From assembly GCA_964194555.1 (NCBI GenBank), contig CAXMMT010000007.1:1-64000 (forward strand): a DNA stretch of 64,000 bases, written 5' to 3'. Under the pieces are notes generated by a model, which worked only from the letters and a program-made list of their open reading frames with translations, was not told where the DNA came from and ran no database searches. Each line of letters opens with the position of its first letter. Position 1 is the stretch's first letter. The translations under genes were made by a program, and so were the position numbers. This DNA comes from SZUA-217 sp964194555. Its GTDB lineage: Bacteria > Actinomycetota > Acidimicrobiia > Spongiisociales > ZC4RG35. Shown here one piece after another: positions 50,698 through 59,014 of the stretch.

Positions 50698-50730
50698 AAC
50701 CACCTGACCTCGCAGGCATTATGCGTGGTT
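50698..50730 (+). repeat. GGCATTATG-core hairpin, site 5
   Basis: AACCAC (50698-50703) pairs with GTGGTT (50725-50730) around a loop holding CGCAGGCATTATGC. GGCATTATGCG here is identical to site 3. Confidence 0.6.
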
Positions 50731-51072
50731 TGTGGCTCTTCCTTCCCGGGTTGTCGCCGAGATCAAACTCGGATCAAACGCGACCCCATGGAGCGTATAG
50801 AGCCTTTCGAGTCTGAAACGGATATCGGGCCGGCTTGGTAAATCCTGGGAAGTGTCGAGATCCCCGACGTGCTTTGTGGAGATACGATAATGAAATCGAA
50901 ACCCCACCGAATAAACGTTGGGCAGTCCATGTGAGACTGGCATGCGGGAGACATCGAAGCGTGGCCCCGAACCGGTGTGATTTCGGGGAAACGGTTGCGA
51001 CACTTTCGACGAGGATTGTCGTCTCGTTATCGAGGTGCCATGTGGAACGGTTTCGCTAAGTCGAGCGAGATC
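50731..51072. other. non-coding stretch without recognised features
   Basis: This stretch lies between the last array repeat and the end of the ABC permease gene. Frames are short and read like noise. I see no hairpin with a T-run and no RNA-gene signature. Confidence 0.5.
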
Positions 51073-51876
51073 CTATTTGCGCAGCATCGCGTCGAGTCGG
51101 CGGTTGGCGATGGCTGCTCCGACCAAACCCATCACAGCCAGGTAGGCGGCATGACCAATCATGGTCCAGTCGACGAGGCCAAGTGTGAACCCACGAAGTA
51201 GTTCGGTGCCGTGATAGAGCGGTGAGATCTTGGCGACGTTCTGGATCAGCGGTGGGTAGACGTCGAGAGGATAGAAAGTACCGGAGAACAGGAAGAGGGG
51301 CATCGTCACCAGGGTCACGAGATCGAAGTCCTGCCAGGAGCGCATGAAGGTGGTGGCCGCCATACCGACTGCGCCGAAGGCGAATCCGACCAGTGTTGCG
51401 GCCGGGATGGCCAGCAGCGCCGTCCAGGACTCGGTCAATCCCATGGCGAACATGACCACGACAAACGCTGTGGAGTAGAGGACGCCACGCAGCAGGGCCC
51501 AACCGATCTCGCCGATGGCGATGTCGGAGGGCTGCATTGGCGTCGTGAGAACACCTTCGTACACCTTCTGGAACTTGAGCTTGAAGAAGATGTTGAACGT
51601 GGTCTCGATGACTGCTCCGTTCATAGCCGATGCGGCCATCATCGCCGGAGCGACGAAGGAGGCATATGGGATCTGTGTGCCGTTTGGCAGTGTCACATCG
51701 CCCACCAGCGCACCGACCCCGATTCCAACTGCGAAAAGGTAGAAGACAGGCTCGAAAAACCCGCTGAAAATGATCTTCCACAAACGGCGATAAGCGATGT
51801 AATTCTTCTCCCAGATCCGCTGGGCCCGGAATGGAGTCACCTTCGGAGTGAGCCTGGCAGGAGCCGAGAGACTCAT
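51073..51876 (-). CDS. ABC-2 type permease, second subunit
   Basis: A 267-residue permease from ATG 51874-51876 (MSLSAPARLTPKV). It has about six helices, begins with an amphipathic stretch (FRAQRIWEKNYIAYRRLWKIIFSGFFEPVFYL) and carries the loop KLKFQKVYEGVLTTPMQPSDIAIGEIGWA typical of DrrB/NodJ-type exporters. The ATGA overlap with the upstream permease shows that both are made together. A longer frame to 52395 runs inside the neighbour and is not used. Confidence 0.88.
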   Translation of the reverse strand: MSLSAPARLTPKVTPFRAQRIWEKNYIAYRRLWKIIFSGFFEPVFYLFAVGIGVGALVGDVTLPNGTQIPYASFVAPAMMAASAMNGAVIETTFNIFFKLKFQKVYEGVLTTPMQPSDIAIGEIGWALLRGVLYSTAFVVVMFAMGLTESWTALLAIPAATLVGFAFGAVGMAATTFMRSWQDFDLVTLVTMPLFLFSGTFYPLDVYPPLIQNVAKISPLYHGTELLRGFTLGLVDWTMIGHAAYLAVMGLVGAAIANRRLDAMLRK

Positions 51877-52661
51877 GGCCGGAGCTTCCGGTCGAGAAGG
51901 CGCACAGAGAGGTAGATACCGATCGCTGTCATCACGATTAGGTAGAGAAGCGAGGCCCAGATCGGCAAGCCAGTCACGATCGATGCGTTGGCACCTGGAA
52001 GGGCGATCTTCCGAACCAGTTCGACCCCATGAAACAGAGGAGTGATGTACGCCACGGGTTGGAGGAAATCGGGGAGTTGGCTTATCGGAAAGAAGGTCCC
52101 CGAGAACAGGAACAGAGGCACGATGGCAAAACGAAACAGAGTGGAGAGGCTTGTCCCATCCTTCTGAGTAAGGGTCCATGCGGTGATGACGGTGGTAAAT
52201 GCGATACCCGTCAGCACAGCGGGCGGAATCGCCAAGAGGGCCGGTCCAAGTTCCATGGCCCCGAACAAGACAGCGATGACCGCGAACACGCAAAGCACGA
52301 AGACGAGACGCGCCACACCCCAGATCAACCTGCCCAAGATGATGTCTGCCGGGCCCAGGGGTGTCGTAATGGTCCCATGAAAGTTCTTGCGCCATATGAC
52401 CCCGGCCATCACCGGAAACGATCCGTCCCCGGCACCGTTCTGCATCGCTGTGGCAGCCATCAACCCGGATGCCACAAAAACGAGATAGGGGATGCCCAGG
52501 TTGCCGCCGCCGGCATCGACGAGTGAGCCGAGCCCGGCGCCCATGGCTGCAAGAAAAAGCACCGGGTTGACGAAGGAGGTAATGACTGTGCCCCGCCAGG
52601 TCCGGCGGTAGGCGATGACCTCCGATTCGGCGAATCGGAGTGAGCGGGAGACGGTTGTCAT
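51873..52661 (-). CDS. ABC-2 type permease, first subunit
   Basis: A 262-residue paralogue of the next gene with the same plan: FAESEVIAYRRTWRGTVITSFVNPVLFLAAMG at the N-terminus, a VIWRKNFHGTITTPLGPADIILGRLIWG loop, and IVPLFLFSGTFFPISQLP in the fourth-fifth helix region. It forms a likely heterodimer with the 51073 product. Its ATG overlaps the ATPase stop. Confidence 0.88.
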   Translation of the reverse strand: MTTVSRSLRFAESEVIAYRRTWRGTVITSFVNPVLFLAAMGAGLGSLVDAGGGNLGIPYLVFVASGLMAATAMQNGAGDGSFPVMAGVIWRKNFHGTITTPLGPADIILGRLIWGVARLVFVLCVFAVIAVLFGAMELGPALLAIPPAVLTGIAFTTVITAWTLTQKDGTSLSTLFRFAIVPLFLFSGTFFPISQLPDFLQPVAYITPLFHGVELVRKIALPGANASIVTGLPIWASLLYLIVMTAIGIYLSVRLLDRKLRP

Positions 52662-53587
52662 CAGTCGATCAGTCTCCGGCCGGTGAGACGGAGGAAGACA
52701 TCTTCGAGCGTCGACCTCCGGACCAGCACCTGCTCGGGGTGGATCCCACGCTCGTGAAGTGCGCGCTGGGTGTCGTCGGCGTCATCGGTGTAGAGAAGAA
52801 CTCGATCTGCCAAAACCTCAGACCGTGGCGCAACGCCGTCCATCTTGATGACTGCGTCGTCGTTGTGCTCGTCATCGAATCTGAGTTCGAGGACTTCCCG
52901 CGGCGCATACTGCTCGATGAGCTCGCGGGGTGATCCTTCGGCGACGATCTTGCCCTGGTCCATCACCACGAGCCGGTCGCAGAGTTGCTCGGCCTCGTCC
53001 ATGTAGTGAGTTGTGATTATGAGCGTGGCACCATCACGCTTGAGCCGATAGAGCCGATCCCAGAGGAGGTGGCGGGCCTGGGGATCCAGCCCGGTGGTCG
53101 GCTCGTCGAGGATGATCAGGTCAGGGTCGTTGATCAGGGCACGTGCGATGGTGAGACGCCGCTTCATCCCCCCGGAAAGAGGTTCGACTTCGGAGTCCTT
53201 GCGCTCGGTGAGTTGCGCAAAATCGAGGAGCTCCTCGATTCGCGGCATTATGTCGGCCTTCTTCATGTCGTGATAGCGGCCGTAGATATAGAGGTTCTCT
53301 GCGACGGTCAGTTCGAGATCGAGGTTGTCCTCCTGGGGGACCACGCCGATGCGTTGACGGATTGATCGACCTTGCGTGGTCGGGTCGAGGCCGAACACGG
53401 TCATCTTGCCCTCGGTAATGGGACTGACGGTTGTGATCATCTTCATCGTCGAGGTCTTTCCGGCGCCGTTCGGGCCGAGGAAGCCGAAAGCCTCGCCCTT
53501 GCGGATGTCGAAGTCGATGGCGTCGACAGCGGTGAAGTCGTCGAATCTCTTGGTGAGGCCGCGCGCCTCCACGAGGATTTCAGTCAT
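52661..53587 (-). CDS. DrrA-type ABC exporter ATPase
   Basis: A 308-residue ATPase. Walker A is GPNGAGKTS, signature PLSGGMKRRLTIA, Walker B LIILDEPTTGLDP and H-loop IITTHYMDEAEQL. The C-terminal domain ends LTGRRLID. It is the first gene of a three-gene exporter of the kind that moves antibiotics, lipids or polysaccharides. Located beside the accessory region but itself ordinary. Confidence 0.93.
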   Translation of the reverse strand: MTEILVEARGLTKRFDDFTAVDAIDFDIRKGEAFGFLGPNGAGKTSTMKMITTVSPITEGKMTVFGLDPTTQGRSIRQRIGVVPQEDNLDLELTVAENLYIYGRYHDMKKADIMPRIEELLDFAQLTERKDSEVEPLSGGMKRRLTIARALINDPDLIILDEPTTGLDPQARHLLWDRLYRLKRDGATLIITTHYMDEAEQLCDRLVVMDQGKIVAEGSPRELIEQYAPREVLELRFDDEHNDDAVIKMDGVAPRSEVLADRVLLYTDDADDTQRALHERGIHPEQVLVRRSTLEDVFLRLTGRRLID

Positions 53588-53623
53588 GAATCAATTGACG
53601 GTAGTTGGGGCTCGTTCCGCCTA

Positions 53624-54118
53624 CTAATACCGGTCGAACCTGATTATTGACCTGGTTGATTTCCGGCCACCCATCTTGGCTGGTTTGGCGTCGGCCGTCG
53701 GATACCCGAGGGCAACCGCGTATCTGACGACGGTGCCGCTCGGTGCGCCCATGTACTCACGGGCGTTGATGTCGCGGTGAAGAGTGATTGGACACGATGC
53801 GACGCCGATCGCCTTGGAGGCGAGCATCATGTTCTGGGCGGCCCTACCGATATCGAACATGTTTCCGCCCTCTTCCTGGACGAGAACCACCGTCGCCGCC
53901 GAGTCTCGGACCGGTTGGGTGAAGTCCCCGTGTTCGGCAAGACCCTGAAGAAGGTTGGGATCGGTGACAGCGATGAAGGACCAGTCCTGTCGGTTCTTGG
54001 AGCTGCCGGTCATTCGGCCGGCTTGGAGAATCGCCTCGAGATCCTCAGTCGCGAGTGGATCGGTCTTGTAGTCGCGAATGGCTCGCAGGTTGAGAATGAA
54101 GTCGTAAGTATCGGACAT
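53624..54118 (-). CDS. nitroreductase family protein
   Basis: A 164-residue FMN-type nitroreductase, near the short end for the family. N-terminal RAIRDYKTDPLATEDLEAILQAGRMTGSSKNRQ holds the flavin phosphate-binding Arg and Ser residues; GRAAQNMMLASKAIGVASCPI is the dimer helix; YAVALGYP the last strand. It reduces nitro or quinone compounds or acts in cofactor metabolism with NAD(P)H. Divergent from deoD. Confidence 0.88.
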   Translation of the reverse strand: MSDTYDFILNLRAIRDYKTDPLATEDLEAILQAGRMTGSSKNRQDWSFIAVTDPNLLQGLAEHGDFTQPVRDSAATVVLVQEEGGNMFDIGRAAQNMMLASKAIGVASCPITLHRDINAREYMGAPSGTVVRYAVALGYPTADAKPAKMGGRKSTRSIIRFDRY

Positions 54119-54198
54119 GGTTCGAGCTTAGAGCTCACGGTTCACCCGGATGATCGGATAGGTTGTGGCCGACCGAGAATCCGAGGAGCTAATCCGTC

Positions 54199-54918
54199 AT
54201 GCCCACCCCACACATCTCTGCCGAGAAAGGTGATTTCGCACCCTCGATTCTGCTACCCGGTGACCCGCTCCGTGCCCAGCACATCGCAGAGAACTTCCTC
54301 GAGGACGTCGAGCAGGTAAACGCGGTCCGCAACATGTTGGGCTACACGGGGACCTACTCGGGCATCCCGATTTCGGTGATGGGCACCGGCATGGGCATCC
54401 CCTCGGCGTCGATATATACAACCGAGCTCATTGCTGAGTACGCCGTGGAGCGATTGATCAGGGTCGGGTCCTGTGGCGGAATATTGCCTTCTGTGAAGAT
54501 CCGCGACGTGGTTCTCGCGATTGGAGCGTGCACCGACTCCGGGGTCAACCGGGTTCGCTACGGCGGCGATGACTTCGCTGCGACAGCAGACTTCTGGCTG
54601 CTTCAGGCTGCGGTTACCGCGGCGGCGGCCAAGGGAGTCGAGGTGAAGGTTGGAAACGTCCACTCGGTGGACCTCTTCTACAACCCCGACGGTGAGGCTT
54701 TCGATCGCATGGAGGCGATGGGTGTCCTGGCTGTGGAAATGGAGGCAGCGGGTCTCTATGGCGTTGCTGCCGAGAAGGGTGGTCGGGCGTTGACGATTGC
54801 GACGGTCTCCGATCATGTCAGGACCGGCGAAGCCACCAGCGCCGAAGAGCGGCAACAGACCTTTGACGAAATGGTCGAGATTGCTCTGGAAACCGTCAAG
54901 ATCGACGTCGAGCGATAA
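54199..54918 (+). CDS. deoD: purine-nucleoside phosphorylase, DeoD type
   Basis: A 239-residue hexameric PNP. It splits purine nucleosides with phosphate to base and (deoxy)ribose 1-phosphate in salvage. Phosphate-binding GDPLRA (about 23-28), RVGSCGG (about 87-93), substrate VEMEAAGLYG and the catalytic Asp in VSDHV are all present. Length matches E. coli DeoD (239). The purine permease encoded 1 kb downstream fits a salvage role. Confidence 0.96.
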   Translation: MPTPHISAEKGDFAPSILLPGDPLRAQHIAENFLEDVEQVNAVRNMLGYTGTYSGIPISVMGTGMGIPSASIYTTELIAEYAVERLIRVGSCGGILPSVKIRDVVLAIGACTDSGVNRVRYGGDDFAATADFWLLQAAVTAAAAKGVEVKVGNVHSVDLFYNPDGEAFDRMEAMGVLAVEMEAAGLYGVAAEKGGRALTIATVSDHVRTGEATSAEERQQTFDEMVEIALETVKIDVER

Positions 54919-54929
54919 CTCGCAACACG

Positions 54930-55610
54930 ATGTCGCTGGATCGCTCCATCATCAAACAAGGCATTGCCGACGCCTTGCCGCTCTTTGTGCCGGCAATCCC
55001 CTTTGCGTTCGTCATTGGCGTGGTGATCGTCGAGTCGGGAATCAACCCCGTCGTCGGCTGGTCAAGCTCCTGGCTCATCTTCGGTGGCGCAGCCCAGCTG
55101 ACACTCATCTCGCTGCTCGGCTCGGGCGCGGCCGTGGCGGCAGCGATCAGCGCCGGTCTCGTGGTCAACGTCAGGCATCTGATGTACTCGGCCGCGATGG
55201 CCCCGGTGTTCCAACACCAGCCTCGCTGGATGAGATGGATCGGTTCTTATCTCCTCATCGACCAGCAGTTCGCCCTGGCGATGCTTCGCGCCGACGACGA
55301 TCCGAGGACGTTTCGGACCTACTACCTGGCTTCCGGTCTTGTCTTCTGGACCCTGTGGCAGATCATCACGGCGGTGGGCATCGTCCTCGGGCCCATCGTG
55401 CAGCAGTCCTGGAGCATCGAGTTCGCCATCTCGATTCTGTTCGTTGGCTTGATCGTCATGGGCATCGACAAATACCCCAAGCTGGTTGCCGCACTCGTGG
55501 GAGCCGGGGTTACCTACCTGTCAGCAGGTTTGCCCAATCGTGCCGGTCTTCTGGTCGGGGCCTTTGCGGGGATCTTGGTCGGCACCATTGCTGAAAGGCT
55601 CCGAGGGTGA
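54930..55610 (+). CDS. azlC: AzlC family transporter, large subunit
   Basis: A 226-residue membrane protein with seven or more helices. AzlC-like marks are ALPLFVPAIPFAFVIGVVI, FGGAAQLTLISLLGSGA and VVNVRHLMYSAAMAP. AzlC with AzlD exports branched-chain amino acids or analogues. It follows deoD by 11 bases on the same strand and its TGA overlaps the azlD start (GTGA). Confidence 0.92.
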   Translation: MSLDRSIIKQGIADALPLFVPAIPFAFVIGVVIVESGINPVVGWSSSWLIFGGAAQLTLISLLGSGAAVAAAISAGLVVNVRHLMYSAAMAPVFQHQPRWMRWIGSYLLIDQQFALAMLRADDDPRTFRTYYLASGLVFWTLWQIITAVGIVLGPIVQQSWSIEFAISILFVGLIVMGIDKYPKLVAALVGAGVTYLSAGLPNRAGLLVGAFAGILVGTIAERLRG

Positions 55611-55915
55611 CTGACCTCCTCGCCATCCTCGCGGTCGGCACCGGAACCTATCTGAGCCGGGGGGTATTCATCCTTGCCCTTGCCAACAAGAAGATTCCCG
55701 ACTCTGTGCTGGTTGCGCTTCAGTTCGTGGCGCCGGCGGTGCTGAGTGCGTTGATAGTGGCGCTCCTGATCGACAATGACGGGAACATCGCCATCGGAGT
55801 TGCCGAGGTATCAGCTTTTGTCGTAGGGGGCGCCGTGGCATACAAGACCCGCAACCACATCTTCACTCTGATCGCAGGTATGGGTGTGTTCTGGCTGATT
55901 CGGGCCCTGATATGA
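55607..55915 (+). CDS. azlD: AzlD family transporter, small subunit
   Basis: A 102-residue protein with three helices and the family ends GTYLSRGVFILAL and TLIAGMGVFWLIRALI. It partners AzlC. The GTG start is inside the azlC stop. Its own TGA is the first base pair of the following hairpin. Confidence 0.9.
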   Translation: MTDLLAILAVGTGTYLSRGVFILALANKKIPDSVLVALQFVAPAVLSALIVALLIDNDGNIAIGVAEVSAFVVGGAVAYKTRNHIFTLIAGMGVFWLIRALI

Positions 55916-55942
55916 GAGAAGGGGCTCGAAGGCCCCTTCTCT
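55915..55942. terminator. bidirectional terminator hairpin
   Basis: An 11-bp perfect stem (55915-55925 with 55932-55942) and 6-base loop, between azlD and the convergent purine permease. No T-run. Confidence 0.85.
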
Positions 55943-55962
55943 ACTCTGTCGGCTCTTGGATC

Positions 55963-57360
55963 TCAGCCGAATAGGTCTGCGATGAATCCGGTCTGGTTGG
56001 CGATGATCAACACCGTGAGAATCCACATCATGATGTGGATCTCCTTGAACTTTCCGCTTATCGCGTAGAGGAATGTGTGGGCAACAATCGCCAGACTGAT
56101 GCCAAACGTGATCGAGAAGGTGAAGGGCATTCCAACAATCGCCAAGAATGCAGGTATCGATTTTCGATAATCTGTCCAGTCGACCTTGGTGGCACCGGTC
56201 ATCATCATTGCTCCGATGATGATCAGCGCACCTGAGGTCGCGATAGACGGTATGGCCTGCGCCAGCGGTGATAGGAACATCGCCGCAAAGAACAGGAGAG
56301 CAACGGTGAGAGCGGTGAGCCCGGTCTTTCCGCCCTCCTCGACCCCTGCCGCTGATTCGATGTAGGTGGTGGTGCTCGACGTTCCGAGCGCCGCACCTAT
56401 CGAAGTGGCCGTTCCGTCGGCTGCGAACGCCGCACGGGGTGCCTGGATGTGTCCTTCGTCATCCAGCATCCCTGCTTTCTCGGTGAGCCCGATGAGGGTT
56501 CCCGCTGTGTCGAAGAAGTCGACAAAAAGGAAGGTGAACACAACGCTCACCACTCCGAGGGCAAAGGCCGCACCTAGATCCATGGCCAGGAACAGGTCGG
56601 TAGGCGCCGTGAACCCGACAATCGAGCCCCCAAAACCGCTGAAGGCCTCCAAACCCTCACCGCCATAGTTGTAGGCGTTGAGGTCGAAGATGATCACAAC
56701 GGCGGTCACCATCACGATCCCGATCATGATGGCGCCTTTGATCTTGTTCGCCAGAAGTGCGCCTGTAATCACAATGCCACCCAATGCCACCCAGGGAAGC
56801 CAGGTGCTGAAGTCACCGACTTGGACGAAGGTGGCCCCCGAATCCTGAATGAAGCCCGCTCCGATGAAGCCAATGATCGCCAGGAACGCCCCGATGCCGG
56901 CCGTGATGGCGTGCTTCAGATGCAACGGAATGGCATTCAAGATCCACTCGCGCATGCCGGTGAGGGCAATGACCACGAAGAGGATTCCTGAGATGAAGAC
57001 CGCGCCAAGCGCCGTCTGCCAGGGAATACCCAGGGTGAGAACGACCGTGAACGTGAAATACGCGTTCAGACCCATTCCCGGGGCCATGGCGAAGGGGAGC
57101 CTGGCCCATAGGGCCATTATCAGTGTCCCGATGCCGGCCGCGAGCGCCGTGACGGTCAGGAGTTGGGGAAACGCTCCCTCGAAGTCGATAGCGTTGGAGA
57201 GAATCGCCGGATTCACAAAGATGATGTAGGCCATCGCCAGGAATGTGGTGATGCCCGCCCTCACCTCCTGTGAAGTAGACGAGCCCCTCTCGCTTATCTG
57301 GAAATAGCGATCGAGCCCGCTGGTGTCGCCTGTTTCCGGCGGCGTTTCCGTTATCGCCAT
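55963..57360 (-). CDS. AzgA/NCS2-type purine permease
   Basis: A 465-residue permease of the NCS2 AzgA-like group, with about 12-14 helices. It begins LDRYFQISERGSSTSQEVRAGITTFLAMAYIIFVNP and contains MAPGMGLNAYFTFTVV and AAFAADGTATSIGAALGTSSTTTYIESAAGVEEGGKTGL, the signature where substrate-binding Glu and Thr/Ser lie. It imports adenine, guanine or hypoxanthine with protons. The ATG at 57358-57360 follows GGAGGAG by 7 bases, which decides against a longer frame to 57390. Confidence 0.93.
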   Translation of the reverse strand: MAITETPPETGDTSGLDRYFQISERGSSTSQEVRAGITTFLAMAYIIFVNPAILSNAIDFEGAFPQLLTVTALAAGIGTLIMALWARLPFAMAPGMGLNAYFTFTVVLTLGIPWQTALGAVFISGILFVVIALTGMREWILNAIPLHLKHAITAGIGAFLAIIGFIGAGFIQDSGATFVQVGDFSTWLPWVALGGIVITGALLANKIKGAIMIGIVMVTAVVIIFDLNAYNYGGEGLEAFSGFGGSIVGFTAPTDLFLAMDLGAAFALGVVSVVFTFLFVDFFDTAGTLIGLTEKAGMLDDEGHIQAPRAAFAADGTATSIGAALGTSSTTTYIESAAGVEEGGKTGLTALTVALLFFAAMFLSPLAQAIPSIATSGALIIIGAMMMTGATKVDWTDYRKSIPAFLAIVGMPFTFSITFGISLAIVAHTFLYAISGKFKEIHIMMWILTVLIIANQTGFIADLFG

Positions 57361-57480
57361 TCGAGGTCTCCTCCCTGTGGATGGCGACACAAAGGTACCG
57401 ATCGGAACATGGTCGATGTCGTCTGGAGTTTCAGATGGTTTTCGCGAACTGCCGCAGTCTCCCCTGTTGAGCCTGAAGCC

Positions 57481-57843
57481 CTATGCGCCGGCGAGTGTTG
57501 TCGCCTGGACGAATCTCAGTTTCCAGGAGTCGTCAGTGTTGACCCATATCGATGACCGCCGCGCCCGCTGAGGCGAGCCGTTGTTGATGACGGTGTTCTC
57601 GTATGTCACGAGAGCCACGGTCGGAGCGAGAAGCTCGACGTCGAAGTTGTTGAACGGAAACTCCACTTTGAGGTCGCTCGCCTCTGACTCGATGAGATCG
57701 TCGCGGTCGTAAACGTGGCCGAACCGGCAGAAGTCGGTGAAATCCTGAGCGAGGATCCCATCGAGGAATCCACTGTCCGATCGGGTCTCCTGGCGCCAGA
57801 GACCCTCCTCGAGGGCCCTGAAGAACTCAACATCGGTAGTCAT
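57481..57843 (-). CDS. NTF2-fold (DUF4440) protein
   Basis: A 120-residue SnoaL/NTF2-like protein of the DUF4440 type. It begins with EFFRALEEGLWRQETRSDSGFLDGILAQDFTDFCRFGHVYDRDDLI and ends SSIWVNTDDSWKLRFVQATTL. DUF4440 proteins often occur beside other stress genes; substrate unknown. Its ATG overlaps the DUF952 stop by 4 bases. Confidence 0.85.
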   Translation of the reverse strand: MTTDVEFFRALEEGLWRQETRSDSGFLDGILAQDFTDFCRFGHVYDRDDLIESEASDLKVEFPFNNFDVELLAPTVALVTYENTVINNGSPQRARRSSIWVNTDDSWKLRFVQATTLAGA

Positions 57844-58172
57844 GGGACTGAGTATCCCACGGCCTCGATCACAGCATCGAGGGGAAGAGGGCCATAGATA
57901 TGTGGGAACAGCTCGTTCGGCTCATACAGATCCTCGTACACGAGCCTCGATCCCACCTTCACTGCGGCGATGGAAAGCAGGGTCAAGTCGTCCCGTCCTG
58001 CGTAGAGGCTGCTGGCGACACGGTCGAGTTGGGCCGCTGTAGAGCAGTGGATGAAACCCTCTTCTTCGAAGCCGGCGGGGGTGTAGGAGTCCGACCGGGA
58101 TGCCCAGGCTTCGGTTTCCGCAATGTGGAAGACGTGGGCCGGTCGCTGAACTGCACCGACCCCGTAGAACAT
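57840..58172 (-). CDS. DUF952 family protein
   Basis: A 110-residue protein of the DUF952 family: HVFHIAETEAWASRSDSYTPAGFEEEGFIHCSTAAQL and YEDLYEPNELFPHIYGPLPLDAVI. The fold is related to ADP-ribosyl or phosphotransferase enzymes by some predictions, but function is unknown. The start is taken as the ATG at 58170-58172; longer frames overlap the upstream gene. Confidence 0.88.
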   Translation of the reverse strand: MFYGVGAVQRPAHVFHIAETEAWASRSDSYTPAGFEEEGFIHCSTAAQLDRVASSLYAGRDDLTLLSIAAVKVGSRLVYEDLYEPNELFPHIYGPLPLDAVIEAVGYSVP

Positions 58173-58183
58173 TGCCCCCGACG

Positions 58184-58519
58184 CTAGAGCGCCCTCATTC
58201 GGTTGCCGCGTGCGTTGTGCTCGACCTCGGCAAGGCCCATCGCCTCGAGAACAGGAGATACGTAGTTGCCAACTCTTCCCCGGAGACCCTTCTTCAGGCC
58301 GTACCAACCGCCGATCGGGTTGTCGTCCGAACGTGCCCAAGCTTCGACCGATCCCTCCTTCGCAGACTTCTGCTCGTCGGCGTTGCCGAGTTCCATCCAA
58401 TCACCGTGCTCGACCAGCATCGTGTGCATGTCGTCAACGATGCGAAGGTCGTAGTGGAGGACGGTCTTGCCGACTGTGCACACCAGGATCGGTGGGTCGT
58501 GCTCCTCGTCACGATGCAT
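58184..58519 (-). CDS. conserved actinobacterial hypothetical protein (DUF6855-like)
   Basis: A 111-residue protein I recognise by pattern as a common actinobacterial hypothetical: VCTVGKTVLHYDLRIVDDMH, GDWMELGNADEQK, EGSVEAWARSDDNPIGGWYGLKKGLRGRVGNYV and a closing VEHNARGNRMRAL. The function is unknown. A 23-codon frame (MSPAEFTGTG..., from ATG 58578) with a GAGGTG ribosome site precedes it in another frame and ends over its start, which may be a leader or a frameshifted N-terminus. Confidence 0.75.
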   Translation of the reverse strand: MHRDEEHDPPILVCTVGKTVLHYDLRIVDDMHTMLVEHGDWMELGNADEQKSAKEGSVEAWARSDDNPIGGWYGLKKGLRGRVGNYVSPVLEAMGLAEVEHNARGNRMRAL

Positions 58520-58594
58520 CTGGAATTGTGATCGCAGACTTGGTGTCGACGCCAGTCCCGGTGAATTCAGCTGGACTCATGGTTCACCTCATTG

Positions 58595-58996
58595 TTAGAC
58601 GCCGTGGGCCACCTGGCGCTCGTACTCGTCGGCGTCAAAGGTGCCAATCGACTCCTGGACGAGCCTATCGGCATTGAACGTCCACGCTTCCCATCCGCTG
58701 AATCGAACGGCGTTGCCGGTTCCCCCCGGCGCGGTGTTGGTCCCTTCGTAGGTCCACGAGTAGATCGCCCTGCGACCGGCTCCTCGAATCTGATCCATGA
58801 TCACCACGGTGTCGGGGAAGGCGTCGAAAAAGCCCTGGAAGACCTCGGCAAGGGCAACCCGCCCGACAGCCCGATCACCATCGTTGACCGTGATCGAGCC
58901 ATCCTCCGCGAAGAAGGAGGCGACCGCCTCGGCGTCGTGTGAGCACCAGGCCGCCGTGTAGCGAGTGGCGAATTCTTCAAGCTCTTTGGGACCCAT
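58595..58996 (-). CDS. SnoaL-like (NTF2-fold) protein
   Basis: A 133-residue NTF2-fold protein with RYTAAWCSHDAEAVASFFAEDGSITVNDGD, a substrate-pocket AFPDTVVIMDQI strand and FSGWEAWTFNADRLVQESIGTFDADEYERQ. It is most like polyketide-cyclase or steroid-isomerase relatives used in many small-molecule roles. It lies 18 bases after nrdJ on the same strand. Confidence 0.85.
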   Translation of the reverse strand: MGPKELEEFATRYTAAWCSHDAEAVASFFAEDGSITVNDGDRAVGRVALAEVFQGFFDAFPDTVVIMDQIRGAGRRAIYSWTYEGTNTAPGGTGNAVRFSGWEAWTFNADRLVQESIGTFDADEYERQVAHGV

Positions 58997-59014
58997 TCTG
59001 TCAAGGTTACGCGT

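Noticed and set aside
53241..53251. Another GGCATTATG inside the DrrA-type ATPase gene
   Set aside because: It encodes part of ADIMPRIEEL and has no flanking stem, so it is a chance match and shows that the 9-mer alone is not diagnostic.
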